Shown piece after piece: positions 17,419-26,717 of a DNA stretch of 64,000 bases (the first letter of the stretch is position 1; each line of letters opens with the position of its first letter). The notes beneath the pieces were generated by a model that was not told where the DNA came from, made no database searches, and saw only the letters and a program-made list of their open reading frames with translations. The position numbers were made by a program, and so were the translations under genes. Source of the stretch: Parasphingorhabdus marina DSM 22363 (lineage in GTDB: Bacteria > Pseudomonadota > Alphaproteobacteria > Sphingomonadales > Sphingomonadaceae); NCBI RefSeq assembly GCF_900128895.1, contig NZ_FSQW01000002.1, forward strand, positions 124,001-188,000. Direction: 5' to 3'.

Positions 17419-18318
17419 ATGACAATTTCCGTTCCCCCCATCGCCCAGATCATCCGGAATGTCGTTCCTGCAGCCGCATTGCTGTTCGGCACAGCTGCAA
17501 TTGCTTCCCAGGATCAAGGAACTCCGCCAGAAACGCAGCGACAGGGACCACCCGGGGAAACAGTGTTTGATGGCGACTATCTGACGGTTGGCTTGGGGGC
17601 TGTCGTCGGGTCGAGCTATGAAGGTTCGGATAATTATACCATTTCTCCGCTGCCGGTGATTCTTGGCAGTTTTGCGGGTGTGGATTTCCAGCCGCGGGGA
17701 CCGGGCGTCGCGCTCGACGTGATCCCCGATCAGGATGGTGCCAAGATTGATTTCGTTCTGGGCCCGGTTGTTCGCGCCAGATTTGATCGTAACAACTCGA
17801 TTGAAGATGATGTTGTTCGCAGTCTCGGTGAACTTGATGTCGCTGTCGAACTGGGCGGTGTTGCTGGCATACAGGTGAACCGCATTCTTCACCCGTTTGA
17901 CTCGATTACAGCAGAAGTTGATTTGCGATGGGACGTGGCTGGAGCCCATAGTGGCATGGTGGTGTTTCCCAGCCTGACCTATTTTACGCCGATCAATCGG
18001 GGTGTGGCAGTCAGCCTGTCGCTCAGTGCGGAATATGTCGATGACGATTATGCGGACTATTATTTTTCCATCACGCCTGCCGGCAATCTTGCCAGCGGTC
18101 TGCCAACCTTTGCAGCGGAAGGTGGCTGGAAAAATGTCGGTGCCACAGTGTTTGCGGGGATCGATCTCGATGGCGACGTGACCAATGGCGGTTTCGGGGT
18201 CATTTTTCTCGGCAGCTATTCGCGCTTGCTCGAAGACGCCAAACGGTCGCCTGTCACATCGATCCGTGGTGACGCCGACCAGTTTTTCGGAGCCGTGGGA
18301 ATCGGATATACCTTCTAG
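17419..18318 (+). CDS. MipA/OmpV family outer-membrane protein
   Basis: A 299-residue predicted outer-membrane beta-barrel with an N-terminal signal (to about residue 30). GDYLTVGLGAVVGSSYEGSDN at the first strand matches the MipA/OmpV start. Alternating strand patterns follow, and the chain ends in aromatic IGYTF, the C-terminal phenylalanine expected for BAM recognition. MipA scaffolds murein enzymes in E. coli, while other members are porin-like, so the role here is open. It begins 52 bp after the DUF2141 gene on the same strand. Confidence 0.82.
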   Translation: MTISVPPIAQIIRNVVPAAALLFGTAAIASQDQGTPPETQRQGPPGETVFDGDYLTVGLGAVVGSSYEGSDNYTISPLPVILGSFAGVDFQPRGPGVALDVIPDQDGAKIDFVLGPVVRARFDRNNSIEDDVVRSLGELDVAVELGGVAGIQVNRILHPFDSITAEVDLRWDVAGAHSGMVVFPSLTYFTPINRGVAVSLSLSAEYVDDDYADYYFSITPAGNLASGLPTFAAEGGWKNVGATVFAGIDLDGDVTNGGFGVIFLGSYSRLLEDAKRSPVTSIRGDADQFFGAVGIGYTF

Positions 18319-18400
18319 TCGGCACTCTGGTCGCAAATGTCTTGTGATCGATGGTCGTTTCCCTGCTGACAACCTCTCTGAGCCCTGCTAACTGCGCCGC

Positions 18401-20206
18401 ATGACCGACCGCTCCCATATCCGCAATTTCTCCATCATTGCTCATATCGACCATGGCAAGTCGACGCTCGCTGATCGCCTGATCCAGTATACGGGGGGTC
18501 TGACAGAGCGGGAGATGAGCGAGCAGGTGCTCGACAATATGGATATCGAGCGCGAACGCGGCATCACGATCAAGGCACAGACTGTCCGTCTGAAATATAC
18601 GGCCAAGGATGGCGAGACATACGAGCTCAACCTCATGGACACGCCAGGACATGTGGATTTTGCCTATGAAGTCTCGCGCAGCCTCGCGGCGTGTGAAGGC
18701 GCGCTTCTGGTCGTTGATGCAGCTCAGGGCGTGGAGGCACAGACGCTGGCCAATGTCTATCAGTCAATCGAGCACGACCACGAAATCTTGCCGGTACTCA
18801 ACAAGATCGATCTGCCCGCGGCGGAACCCGAACGGGTCCGCAACGAAATCGAGGAAATCATCGGACTGGACGCATCCGATGCGGTGATGGCCTCTGCAAA
18901 ATCCGGGATCGGAATTCAGGACATTCTGGAACAGGTCGTGGAGAAAATTCCGGCTCCGGGCGGGGACCGGGATGCCCCGCTCAAGGCCATGCTGGTTGAC
19001 AGCTGGTACGACCCGTATCTCGGTGTCGTTATCCTGGTGCGGGTGATCGATGGCGTTCTGACCAAAGGCCAACGGATCAAGTTCATGGCGCAGGGCACCG
19101 AGCATCTGGTCGACCGTGTCGGTTGCATGCGGCCCAAGATCGAACAGCTTCCGGAACTGGCTGCGGGCGAGATCGGCTTCATCACCGCTCAGATCAAGGA
19201 AGTGTCCCAAACCGCGGTCGGTGATACGATCACCACTGTCAAGGACGGGGCAGCGGAGGCCCTGCCAGGTTTCAAGGAAGTGCAGTCGGTGGTATTTTGC
19301 GGGCTGTTCCCGGTGGATGCCGCGGACTTTGAGAAATTGCGCGAAAGCATCAGCAAGTTGCGGCTGAATGACGCCAGCTTTACCTTCGAAATGGAAACCA
19401 GTGCCGCACTGGGGCAGGGGTTCCGCTGTGGTTTCCTGGGACTTTTGCACCTTGAGATCATCCAGGAACGGCTGACCCGCGAATATGATCTGGACCTGAT
19501 CACCACCGCTCCGTCGGTGGTGTATCGCATGGTCATGAACGACGGATCCGAACAGTTCCTGCACAATCCGGCTGACATGCCGGATGTGGTGAAGATTGCA
19601 GATATCGAAGAGCCATGGATCGAAGCGACGATCTATTGTCCGGACGAGTATCTGGGCGGGATACTAAAACTTTGCCAGGACCGGCGCGGGGTGCAGAAAA
19701 ATCTCACCTATGTCGGCGACCGGGCGCAGGTTGTTTACGAACTGCCGCTCAACGAGGTCGTGTTTGATTTCTATGATCGGCTCAAGAGCATTTCGCGCGG
19801 ATATGCGAGCTTTGACTATCATCAGATCGGCCTGCGCAGCGGAGATCTCGTGAAGATGAACATTCTCGTCAATGGAGATCCGGTTGATGCGCTCAGCATG
19901 ATCGTCCACCGTGCTGCGGCGGAGAGTCGTGGTCGCCACATGTGCGAGCGGCTCAAGGACCTGATTCCCCGCCACTTGTTCAAGATCCCGGTTCAGGCAG
20001 CGATTGGCGGGAAAGTCATCGCTCGGGAGACAATCGCCGCAATGCGCAAGGATGTAACGGCCAAATGCTATGGCGGGGATATCAGCCGCAAAAAGAAACT
20101 GCTCGACAAGCAAAAGAAGGGCAAGGCCAAGATGCGGGAATATGGCAATGTCAGCATTCCGCAGGAAGCCTTTATTGCAGCCCTCAAGATGGGTGATGAG
20201 GCTTGA
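18401..20206 (+). CDS. lepA: elongation factor 4 (LepA), ribosome back-translocase GTPase
   Basis: A 601-residue translational GTPase. G1 AHIDHGKST is at residues 14-22, DTPGH is G3 and NKIDLP is G4. The EF-G-like domains and the LepA-specific C-terminal domain ([22 protein letters not shown]) are complete. It acts on stalled or mistranslocated ribosomes. It stands alone rather than beside lepB. Length is normal for the family. Confidence 0.97.
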   Translation: MTDRSHIRNFSIIAHIDHGKSTLADRLIQYTGGLTEREMSEQVLDNMDIERERGITIKAQTVRLKYTAKDGETYELNLMDTPGHVDFAYEVSRSLAACEGALLVVDAAQGVEAQTLANVYQSIEHDHEILPVLNKIDLPAAEPERVRNEIEEIIGLDASDAVMASAKSGIGIQDILEQVVEKIPAPGGDRDAPLKAMLVDSWYDPYLGVVILVRVIDGVLTKGQRIKFMAQGTEHLVDRVGCMRPKIEQLPELAAGEIGFITAQIKEVSQTAVGDTITTVKDGAAEALPGFKEVQSVVFCGLFPVDAADFEKLRESISKLRLNDASFTFEMETSAALGQGFRCGFLGLLHLEIIQERLTREYDLDLITTAPSVVYRMVMNDGSEQFLHNPADMPDVVKIADIEEPWIEATIYCPDEYLGGILKLCQDRRGVQKNLTYVGDRAQVVYELPLNEVVFDFYDRLKSISRGYASFDYHQIGLRSGDLVKMNILVNGDPVDALSMIVHRAAAESRGRHMCERLKDLIPRHLFKIPVQAAIGGKVIARETIAAMRKDVTAKCYGGDISRKKKLLDKQKKGKAKMREYGNVSIPQEAFIAALKMGDEA

Positions 20207-20294
20207 CGTCCAGAAATCGCCGCTGACTTTTCAACGCACAGCAATCACGTTATAGGGTGTTTCACGGGTCGTGCCATTCAGATGGGCATGAGGG

Positions 20295-20483
20295 ATGCTG
20301 GATCTTTTTGAATCGCGCAAACAGCGGGAAAAAGACGAACGTGAGCTGAAATATCTGTATCGGCAATATGGGGACAAAGCGCCATCCATTTTGCGAAAGC
20401 GCATACAGGCAACCATAGGCAATGAGCGAGATTGTCGGCATTGGCGCAGATTGCTGCGCAAATCATACAAGTTTGATCGCTGA
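20295..20483 (+). CDS. small basic protein of unknown function
   Basis: A 62-residue open frame rich in Arg, Lys and Glu, with GAGGG directly before the ATG at 20295. It has no signal or membrane segment; a helical, charged protein is expected. No family recognised. It lies alone between lepA and a convergent methyltransferase. The opposite strand is also open, so coding is likely but not certain. Confidence 0.45.
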   Translation: MLDLFESRKQREKDERELKYLYRQYGDKAPSILRKRIQATIGNERDCRHWRRLLRKSYKFDR

Positions 20484-20513
20484 ACTACCGCTGAGCCGCT
20501 GGGGATCGCGAGG

Positions 20514-21284
20514 TTAACTGCTGGATTTCATCTTGCAGGGTTTGATCCGTCCGGGAAGCGGGGCTTTTCCGACCGGCCGAAAGCGGGCGAAATAGCCCCC
20601 CAGTTCTGGCCGCTCCATAAATCCCAGCAGCTGATAGCCCACGGCTTCAAATTCACAGAAAAGCTGTTTCGGGGCGATCCCGTGTTCCTCGATGGGCCGA
20701 TTGACATCCACGACAATGACTTCGCCGAGATTGTCCGCATCCTGCTTGATCGCCGGTCGCAGCCGCGCCAAAAAGGCATAAGGCTCCCGGACCTCATGGT
20801 ACATGTGGACCAAAAACACCCGGTCGAAGCTGTTCTCCGGCAAGCGCGGGTCGTCACCGGCACCGAGCTTGATCGAAACATTGTCAAGATCGTCGCGGGC
20901 GACACGGTCGGCCAGCCGGGTTATCGCAGCTTCGTCAATATCCTGAGCCAGAACCCGGCCTTCTGCTCCCACTTTTTCGGCCAGACGTACCGTGTAATAA
21001 CCTTCACCAGCACCAATATCCGCCACGGTCATCCCGGGTTCAATTCCCGCAGCTGCCATGATTTCTTCGGCCTCTCCCACTTTGTCACGAGCGGTTTCGG
21101 TGGACCATTGATTGCCGGCAAGCTGGGACACGGGCCGGGAAGCTGGCGGGTAGGCTCTTGCCGTTTCCGGACGACTGGCATCCGCATCGCTGATCTTTTT
21201 GCACCCGGCAAGTGGTGTTCCCAGCAGCAAGGGAACAACAACAAGCGCAGACATTTTCCGCAAGGCTGGATGGCTTCCGTTCAT
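20514..21284 (-). CDS. lipoprotein-type class I SAM-dependent methyltransferase
   Basis: A 256-residue protein. It begins with a lipoprotein signal (lipobox LAGC, Cys28) and a low-complexity linker. A Rossmann methyltransferase domain follows, with motif I VADIGAGEGYYT, an acidic end of strand 2 (QDID) and DRVFLVHMYHEV at the motif IV position. Exported or membrane-anchored SAM enzymes of the predicted-methyltransferase COG4798 type exist in sphingomonads, but SAM is cytosolic, so the place of action is puzzling. Substrate unknown. It lies convergent with the small basic protein. Confidence 0.75.
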   Translation of the reverse strand: MNGSHPALRKMSALVVVPLLLGTPLAGCKKISDADASRPETARAYPPASRPVSQLAGNQWSTETARDKVGEAEEIMAAAGIEPGMTVADIGAGEGYYTVRLAEKVGAEGRVLAQDIDEAAITRLADRVARDDLDNVSIKLGAGDDPRLPENSFDRVFLVHMYHEVREPYAFLARLRPAIKQDADNLGEVIVVDVNRPIEEHGIAPKQLFCEFEAVGYQLLGFMERPELGGYFARFRPVGKAPLPGRIKPCKMKSSS

Positions 21285-21355
21285 GTTTTCAGGTTAGGGG
21301 AGGGAATTGCGCTGTTCAATGCTTTTGATGCGATCTGTTGCCGTTGTAATACGGC

Positions 21356-22483
21356 TCAGTCCACGTCCTCCACTTCCACTTTTTCCCCGGTGACTCGCTG
21401 TGACAACGCGGCCGCAATAAAATCGTCCAGGGCGCCGTCCAGTACATCTCCGGGAGCACTGCTGGTCAGTCCGGTGCGCAGGTCTTTGACCATCTGATAG
21501 GGTTGCAGCACATAGGAGCGAATCTGATGCCCCCAGCCGATTTCGGTCTTGGCCTCATATTCACCGGTCGCCTCTGCTTCGCGCCGTTGCAATTCCGCTT
21601 CATAAAGTCGGGCTTTGAGCATGCCCATCGCGGTTGCCCGGTTCTTGTGCTGGCTTCGATCATTTTGTGAGGCCACAACAATACCGGATGGCTGATGGGT
21701 AATCCGCACGGCGCTATCTGTGGTGTTGACATGCTGACCGCCGGAACCGGACGCCCGATACGTATCAATTTTCAGGTCACCCTCGTTGATCTCCACTTCG
21801 AAGCTGTCATCGATCACAGGATAAACCCAGACACTGGAAAAACTGGTGTGTCGCTTGGCTGCGCTGTCAAAGGGCGAGATCCGCACCAGCCGGTGGACAC
21901 CGCTTTCCGTTTTGGCAAATCCATAGGCATTGTCACCCTTGATCTCCAGCGTCGCAGATTTGATACCGGCCTGATCACCCGCCTGATAGTCCACCATGGC
22001 CACCTTGTAGCCGCGGGACTCGGCCCAGCGCTGGTACATGCGCAGCAGCATTTCGGCCCAGTCCTGGCTTTCCGTACCACCGGCCCCGGCATGGATTTCG
22101 AGATAGGTGTCGAGATTGTCCGCTTCGCCCGAAAGCAGGGCCTGGACCTTGTCGCGATCGGCACGTTCGGCGAGGGCTTCCAGCGAAGCAACACCCTCAT
22201 CGGCTACCGCCTCGTCGCCTTCTTCCTCGGCCATCTCGATAAATTCCAGCGCGTCTTCCATCTCCTGCTGGATTTCGCGTGCTGCAGTGATCGATTCATC
22301 CAGTCGCCGTCGTTCGGTCATCACCGATTGTGCGGTTCCCGGGTCATCCCACAGGGTCGGATCTTCCACCCTTGCATTCAGCTCATCCAGCCGGCGCAGG
22401 GCGACATCCCAGTTCAGGGAAGTTTTCAGCAGGTCGAGCGCGGCATTGATCCGGTCGACAGAGGCTTGCGCTTCCGCACGCAT
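21356..22483 (-). CDS. prfB: peptide chain release factor 2
   Basis: A 375-residue class I release factor that reads UGA/UAA. The peptidyl-tRNA hydrolysis motif GGQ is in SGGQHVNTTDSAVRI, and the RF2-type SPF codon-recognition tripeptide is in RISPFDSAAKR. The N-terminal domain is intact in one frame, so the programmed +1 frameshift of E. coli prfB is absent. Upstream lies an unusual 378-bp non-coding stretch. Confidence 0.96.
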   Translation of the reverse strand: MRAEAQASVDRINAALDLLKTSLNWDVALRRLDELNARVEDPTLWDDPGTAQSVMTERRRLDESITAAREIQQEMEDALEFIEMAEEEGDEAVADEGVASLEALAERADRDKVQALLSGEADNLDTYLEIHAGAGGTESQDWAEMLLRMYQRWAESRGYKVAMVDYQAGDQAGIKSATLEIKGDNAYGFAKTESGVHRLVRISPFDSAAKRHTSFSSVWVYPVIDDSFEVEINEGDLKIDTYRASGSGGQHVNTTDSAVRITHQPSGIVVASQNDRSQHKNRATAMGMLKARLYEAELQRREAEATGEYEAKTEIGWGHQIRSYVLQPYQMVKDLRTGLTSSAPGDVLDGALDDFIAAALSQRVTGEKVEVEDVD

Positions 22484-22861
22484 TTCGTCGTCTCCAATAA
22501 AGCTGGGCCTCGATTAGACGATTGCTCGATTAAGTAAAGCATCGATCGACACAGCGGATCTAAGCTTTTCAAAACAAGCCGGATTGGCTGATTTAACCAT
22601 ATGCAGTCCAAAGACTTGTTCATAGACGATATCTATCAAAATAGTAAGATGCTTTTGATTTGCCCTTTGGACATCTGACATCGATATCCCGCCCATCAAA
22701 GTAGAAATATTTTGTGTAGCATTTGGAGAATAACAGGAATCCTCCTTCGCGGGAATTCGCGAAAAAACCGGAGGCCAAATATTTTGCCGGGGCAATTCAG
22801 GCGATTTTTGATATAATCGCGCGGAGTTAAGTCTGGCGCAAAACAGAACAAGGAAAACATC
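22484..22861. other. 378-bp AT-rich intergenic stretch
   Basis: It lies between the divergent prfB and a lipoprotein gene. It is visibly richer in A/T than its neighbours. Open frames crossing it have no ribosome site or family likeness. A small dyad TTCGCG, six bases, CGCGAA sits at about 22746-22763, without a T-tract. It presumably holds the two divergent promoters; I see no RNA gene. Confidence 0.4.
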
Positions 22862-23437
22862 ATGAAGAAATTTGCTATCTTGCTTGCAGCAGCACCGTTG
22901 GCTCTCGTAGCTTGCACTTCTGACGCAACTGCCGATGCTTCGGACGCTCAGGGCACGGAAGCTGCAGATGCAGCGGCTCCGATCACGGCTGAAGAAGTTG
23001 CTGCGGCCCAGCAAGCCTGGGGCGAAGGCATTGTGACAATCGGCAAAGCGTTCACCGATGAAGGAGACTTCAAGGCCGCTGCTGACGAGCACATCAAAAA
23101 ATTCTATGCCTATGGCGACGGTGCGACTGTACTATTCAAGCCCACGCTCGCTGCAGAAGATCAGTTCCGTGGCAGTTTTGAAGAAGCCATGAGCTATTTC
23201 ATCGGCACCGAAGGGTCCGAGGACTCAGGATTTGCAATCAAGCCCTGGACGGCCGTACGCTGGGAAAATGAAGGCACCATTGTTGACGGTGACAGCGCCA
23301 TGGCAATGGGCAACTACTATTTCACCGACACTGACGGCAATGACACCAAGGTCGAGTACAGCTTTGGCTACGTGCGCGGGGCAGACGGTGATCTGAAAAT
23401 CAATCTTCACCACAGTTCGGTTCCCTTTGGAGGCTAG
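22862..23437 (+). CDS. lipoprotein with SnoaL/nuclear-transport-factor-like domain
   Basis: A 191-residue protein with a lipoprotein signal ending LVAC (Cys18), an Ala/Asp-rich linker (19-40) and a compact alpha+beta domain. The domain shows the helix, curved-sheet order of SnoaL/NTF2-like proteins: WGEGIVTIGKAFTDEGDF, then a strand-rich C-terminal half. Sphingomonad homologues are annotated inconsistently. I see no catalytic signature; ligand binding at the envelope is the modest inference. An intrinsic terminator follows. Confidence 0.65.
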   Translation: MKKFAILLAAAPLALVACTSDATADASDAQGTEAADAAAPITAEEVAAAQQAWGEGIVTIGKAFTDEGDFKAAADEHIKKFYAYGDGATVLFKPTLAAEDQFRGSFEEAMSYFIGTEGSEDSGFAIKPWTAVRWENEGTIVDGDSAMAMGNYYFTDTDGNDTKVEYSFGYVRGADGDLKINLHHSSVPFGG

Positions 23438-23448
23438 CCGAATGGGAT

Positions 23449-23482
23449 GAGGCGCCGAATTATTTCGGCGTCTCGTTTCCCC
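23449..23482 (+). terminator. intrinsic terminator after the SnoaL-like lipoprotein
   Basis: An 11-bp stem (23449-23459 with 23464-23474, one G-U pair) with a TTAT loop, followed by GTTTCCCC. It starts 12 bases after the stop. Confidence 0.7.
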
Positions 23483-23494
23483 TAGGGGACCACT

Positions 23495-23520
23495 CCTGTC
23501 CCGGTTTTTTCGGAACAGGG
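23495..23520 (-). terminator. terminator-like hairpin at the 3' end of the GMC gene
   Basis: Arms CCTGTCCCG and CGGAACAGG (one mismatch) enclose a run of T on the plus strand. It sits just after the GMC stop on the minus strand, back to back with the previous terminator. Confidence 0.4.
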
Positions 23521-23521
23521 T

Positions 23522-25543
23522 TTATCCAAACCGCTTCTTTCCGGCCATGGCGCGATGCGCCATGGCCATTGTTGTGAGCTGAGCATTCACACGGATGCAA
23601 CTTGGCATTACGCTGGCATCTGCCACGTAGACATTTTCCGTGCCGTGAACCCGCTGGTCGAGGTCAACGACACCTTTTTCCGGATCCATGTTGATCCCGT
23701 TTCCGCCATGCGGGTGCGAGCTGGACAGCACGACGTCATCCGGTTCGACAATCGCGCTTTCATAAAAGTCATCAATCTCCTGATCACTCATGCCCTTGCG
23801 CAAAGTTTGACCTTTGAGCAGCGCCGGATAGACCTCAATCGCCCCGTTCAGAAAATGTACCTTGGTCATCGTCGCAAGAGCGCGGCGTAGCAGGCCCAGT
23901 TCCGGTTCCCCGATTTTCAGCTTGAGCTTGCCTTTCTCGATGTGACCAAGGCGATCTGCCGGAAACAACACGCCGGCGGACACAAGCCGGTTATAATTGT
24001 GCATTCGCCGGAAATGCTCGTCAAACCAGCCCGGAATCAGCGTTGCCATGCTCATTGGTGGCTGGAAATGGCTCTCGATCAGAAAGTCTCCCCGATCAAC
24101 ATAGGTCGCCATCTGATCTTCATTCCAGACATTTGCCTCTGTTCCGTTGGGCATCAACGCGACAACGGGGCAAGCGATGTTCAGCGATATGCCGTCGCCG
24201 GACTTGTCTATCCCGCTATTCTGCAGGATCACGCTGGATGCCAGCGCACCGGCGGCGACGACGACACCTTTGCGCACTTTGATCTCTCTTTTTCGTCCGT
24301 CATTCAATGTGACCTTCACCGATTGTGCAATGCGATCTCCGCCAGCGTTACTGGCCCAGCCGATTTTGTCTGCCTGTGCCCCGTCCAGTATGCGTGCTGG
24401 GTTTGGACGCGCGTCGTCGGTGGCATGGCTCAAAAAGCTCTCTGGCATGGCTTTTTTGCGGCCATAGGGGCAGCCGGTGTTGCAGTAGCCACAATAGACA
24501 CATTCGGTCTTGGGCGCCTGTGGACCATAATTTTTGTGGAACCAGGCGGAAATCGCGCGCTTGTCCATCGGGTCCTGGGACTGTGCCGCATATTTCTGCC
24601 AGCCATTGATCAGGTGAGGACCGTTGTAGCGCCCCGAAATCTGAGACATTTCCGAGACTTCGAGACGGCTTTCGATCGCCTCGTAACTGGTGGCAAGTTC
24701 GGCTTCCGTGACAGGTGCACCGAGTTCTGCCCAGGTTTCAAAAACATCTTCGGCATCGGGATGGACCAGCCCGTCCTGTTTCATGCGCAGGCAGATCCCG
24801 TTGTTGATGACTGTGGATCCACCCACGACACGCCCCTGAAAGACTATGATATCGCGGTCTTTCGTTGTTTGCAGCGCTCCATCCTTGAAAAGCCGGGCGG
24901 TCATCCGGGCCTCTTCGTGGGTGATGCGGGAAGACGGATAACTGCTCCCGGCCTCCAGTATCAAGACTTCATGGCCCTCGTCCGCAACAGCGGCCGCTGC
25001 GACCGCTCCCCCAGCACCTGAGCCGATCACGATAACATCGACTTCCTCCGGAATGGCGTCATGGCCAACAAAAACTTCCGCCCTGAGATCGCGTCCGTCT
25101 TCCCGTTCAATCTTGACTTCCCCGGGCGCCGACCGGTCCCGTTTTCCAGGGAGGTCATATTTCAATCTCTGGTAGATGGGATTGTCGTAATTGGCTTCTT
25201 CATCACCCTTTTCCCAGTGCCCGTAATAGCCGGCAAGGATCACGCCTTTGGTGCGGGCAATATCCTGAAAAAAGTCCACGCGGCTATTTTGCAGTCTCCG
25301 GCGGATGCGGGTCCGGCGGAATTTGGGTGAGCCCCAGAGAAAGAACGGGCCACCGAGGATGAAGAACAGACCTGTGAAGGCCAGTGCAATTTCCTTCGGC
25401 TTGTCACCGCTGATATTGGAAAAATGTTCCTGGAGATTGTCCACGACCTGTTGTGGCGAGATCGCCATTGGCGTCTCGTAAAACAGCGTTTCGGTCAGCG
25501 CCTTGATCATCCGCGCCTGCAGCCAGTTGAAAGGTTTTTGCAC
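23522..25543 (-). CDS. GMC family oxidoreductase with Cys-rich cluster
   Basis: A 673-residue flavoprotein. A 165-residue N-terminal extension carries one hydrophobic segment (about 53-70). The FAD motif IVIGSGAGGAVAAA follows (171-184), then VVGGSTVINNGI, and the C-terminal HPHGG (His active site) and VADASVMPSCIRVN block. Cys348, 351, 354 and 358 (CVYCGYCNTGCPYG) have ferredoxin-like spacing. Long-chain alcohol oxidases and some alcohol dehydrogenases share this plan, so oxidation of a hydrophobic alcohol at the membrane is likely. Its stop meets back-to-back terminators. Confidence 0.82.
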   Translation of the reverse strand: MQKPFNWLQARMIKALTETLFYETPMAISPQQVVDNLQEHFSNISGDKPKEIALAFTGLFFILGGPFFLWGSPKFRRTRIRRRLQNSRVDFFQDIARTKGVILAGYYGHWEKGDEEANYDNPIYQRLKYDLPGKRDRSAPGEVKIEREDGRDLRAEVFVGHDAIPEEVDVIVIGSGAGGAVAAAAVADEGHEVLILEAGSSYPSSRITHEEARMTARLFKDGALQTTKDRDIIVFQGRVVGGSTVINNGICLRMKQDGLVHPDAEDVFETWAELGAPVTEAELATSYEAIESRLEVSEMSQISGRYNGPHLINGWQKYAAQSQDPMDKRAISAWFHKNYGPQAPKTECVYCGYCNTGCPYGRKKAMPESFLSHATDDARPNPARILDGAQADKIGWASNAGGDRIAQSVKVTLNDGRKREIKVRKGVVVAAGALASSVILQNSGIDKSGDGISLNIACPVVALMPNGTEANVWNEDQMATYVDRGDFLIESHFQPPMSMATLIPGWFDEHFRRMHNYNRLVSAGVLFPADRLGHIEKGKLKLKIGEPELGLLRRALATMTKVHFLNGAIEVYPALLKGQTLRKGMSDQEIDDFYESAIVEPDDVVLSSSHPHGGNGINMDPEKGVVDLDQRVHGTENVYVADASVMPSCIRVNAQLTTMAMAHRAMAGKKRFG

Positions 25544-25597
25544 GTTCAGTCTCCCTAGCAGCGACCCGGGATATTCTGTCTTTCCAGATACCTGTTT

Positions 25598-26611
25598 CTA
25601 CGGAGCAGCCGGTACAATACCCAGACCGTCCCCCTTGGTTCCAGCCGGCAGTCGGCGCACCACCATTCCGGTTTCGATATCGATCTCGGCAATCCGGTTG
25701 GTTCCCGTTTCGGCGGCATAGATGGTCTTGCCATCATCGGAAAAGAGGATGGTAACCTGTGCGGCCCGCGCATCACCGCTGACCTCTATGGCGGGCAGGG
25801 GCTCCAGTTTTTCGAGGTCGTACACGCCCAGCGCGCCGTCTCCCAGATTCGATGTCACAGCGATCCGTCCGTCAGGGCTGACGGCGACGCGGATCGGGAA
25901 TTTCCCGGTGTCCAGTGCAGCGATTTCTGTCAGGCTTTCCGTATCGAATATATAAAGGACATCCTCTTGTCGGTCGGCAACCAGCAGGCGCTTTCCATTG
26001 GGCGTGAGTGCCAGACCTTCCGGCTCTCGTCCGGCCGCAAGATCCCGGATTTTCCGTTTCTTGAGGAAATCGATCACACTGACCGTTCCGGACTGCATGT
26101 TGCTCACATAAACGCGGTCACGTGAAGGCGAAACAGCGAGCATGTGGCTGCCTTTTTGTCCGGTCGAGACACTGGTAATGGTCCGGGTCCGGGATTCTCC
26201 GTCCGGCGGAGAGACTACCGTGATGGTATCGCTGCCTTCAGTCGTCGCGACGATCCTGCCGTCGTTCAACCAGGCAATGCCATGGGGCCTTTTATTGGGG
26301 CTCAGCATGATAGTTTCCACCTTTTTCCGCGCTGCTGTGTCGAACAGATCGATCGACTCTCCGCCATAGGATACCACCGCCGCCAGCCGGCCATCTGGAG
26401 ATATCGCAATTTCATGCGGCTGACTTCCGGTAGGTTCCCGGGAGAGTTCTTCTCCCGTTTCCAGGTCGACGAAGCTGAGCGTGTCTTCTCCCTTGTTGCC
26501 GACAAGCAGCAGGCCGGACTTGCCGGATGGCGCGGGGCCAGAACCTTCCGCTGACGCCGTGCAGGCAGTCAGTACCAATGCCGCGATTATCCCGATCAGA
26601 GTGTTTCTCAT
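25598..26611 (-). CDS. YncE-like beta-propeller lipoprotein
   Basis: A 337-residue lipoprotein (lipobox LTAC, Cys17). After a short Gly/Ser/Pro linker it has about seven repeats built around HEIAISPDGRLAAV, MLAVSPSRDRVYVSN, GLALTPNGKRLLVAD and VAVSPDGRIAVTSN, the YVTN/YncE beta-propeller pattern. These often bind quinoproteins, DNA or peptides, or act as lactonases; no catalytic set is visible. It lies upstream of the GMC gene on the same strand, with 54 bp between them, so a periplasmic electron-transfer or scaffolding partnership is possible. Confidence 0.75.
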   Translation of the reverse strand: MRNTLIGIIAALVLTACTASAEGSGPAPSGKSGLLLVGNKGEDTLSFVDLETGEELSREPTGSQPHEIAISPDGRLAAVVSYGGESIDLFDTAARKKVETIMLSPNKRPHGIAWLNDGRIVATTEGSDTITVVSPPDGESRTRTITSVSTGQKGSHMLAVSPSRDRVYVSNMQSGTVSVIDFLKKRKIRDLAAGREPEGLALTPNGKRLLVADRQEDVLYIFDTESLTEIAALDTGKFPIRVAVSPDGRIAVTSNLGDGALGVYDLEKLEPLPAIEVSGDARAAQVTILFSDDGKTIYAAETGTNRIAEIDIETGMVVRRLPAGTKGDGLGIVPAAP

Positions 26612-26656
26612 GTTTTAATCGACCCGTTCTTGTTTTCCCTCCGGAGATACAAATAA

Positions 26657-26693
26657 AAAACCCGGTCGATGCGGATGGCATCGACCGGGTTTG
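26657..26693 (-). terminator. strong intrinsic terminator of the CsgG-like gene
   Basis: A perfect 15-bp stem (26658-26672 with 26678-26692) around a 5-base loop, followed on the minus strand by a T-rich tail (TTTTTTATTTG). It ends transcription of the CsgG-like gene. Confidence 0.85.
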
Positions 26694-26717
26694 TTTCATG
26701 CAGGCTCCGACACCTGA

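Noticed and set aside
20231-20470. Minus-strand frame opposite the small protein at 20295
   Set aside because: It has no ribosome site and reads as Arg/Ser-rich shadow sequence.
21356-22483. Programmed frameshift in prfB
   Set aside because: The N-terminal domain is continuous in one frame with no internal UGA near codon 26.
22514-23092. 192-codon minus-strand frame across the prfB-lipoprotein gap
   Set aside because: Overlaps a clear lipoprotein gene and has no ribosome site; composition does not resemble a protein.
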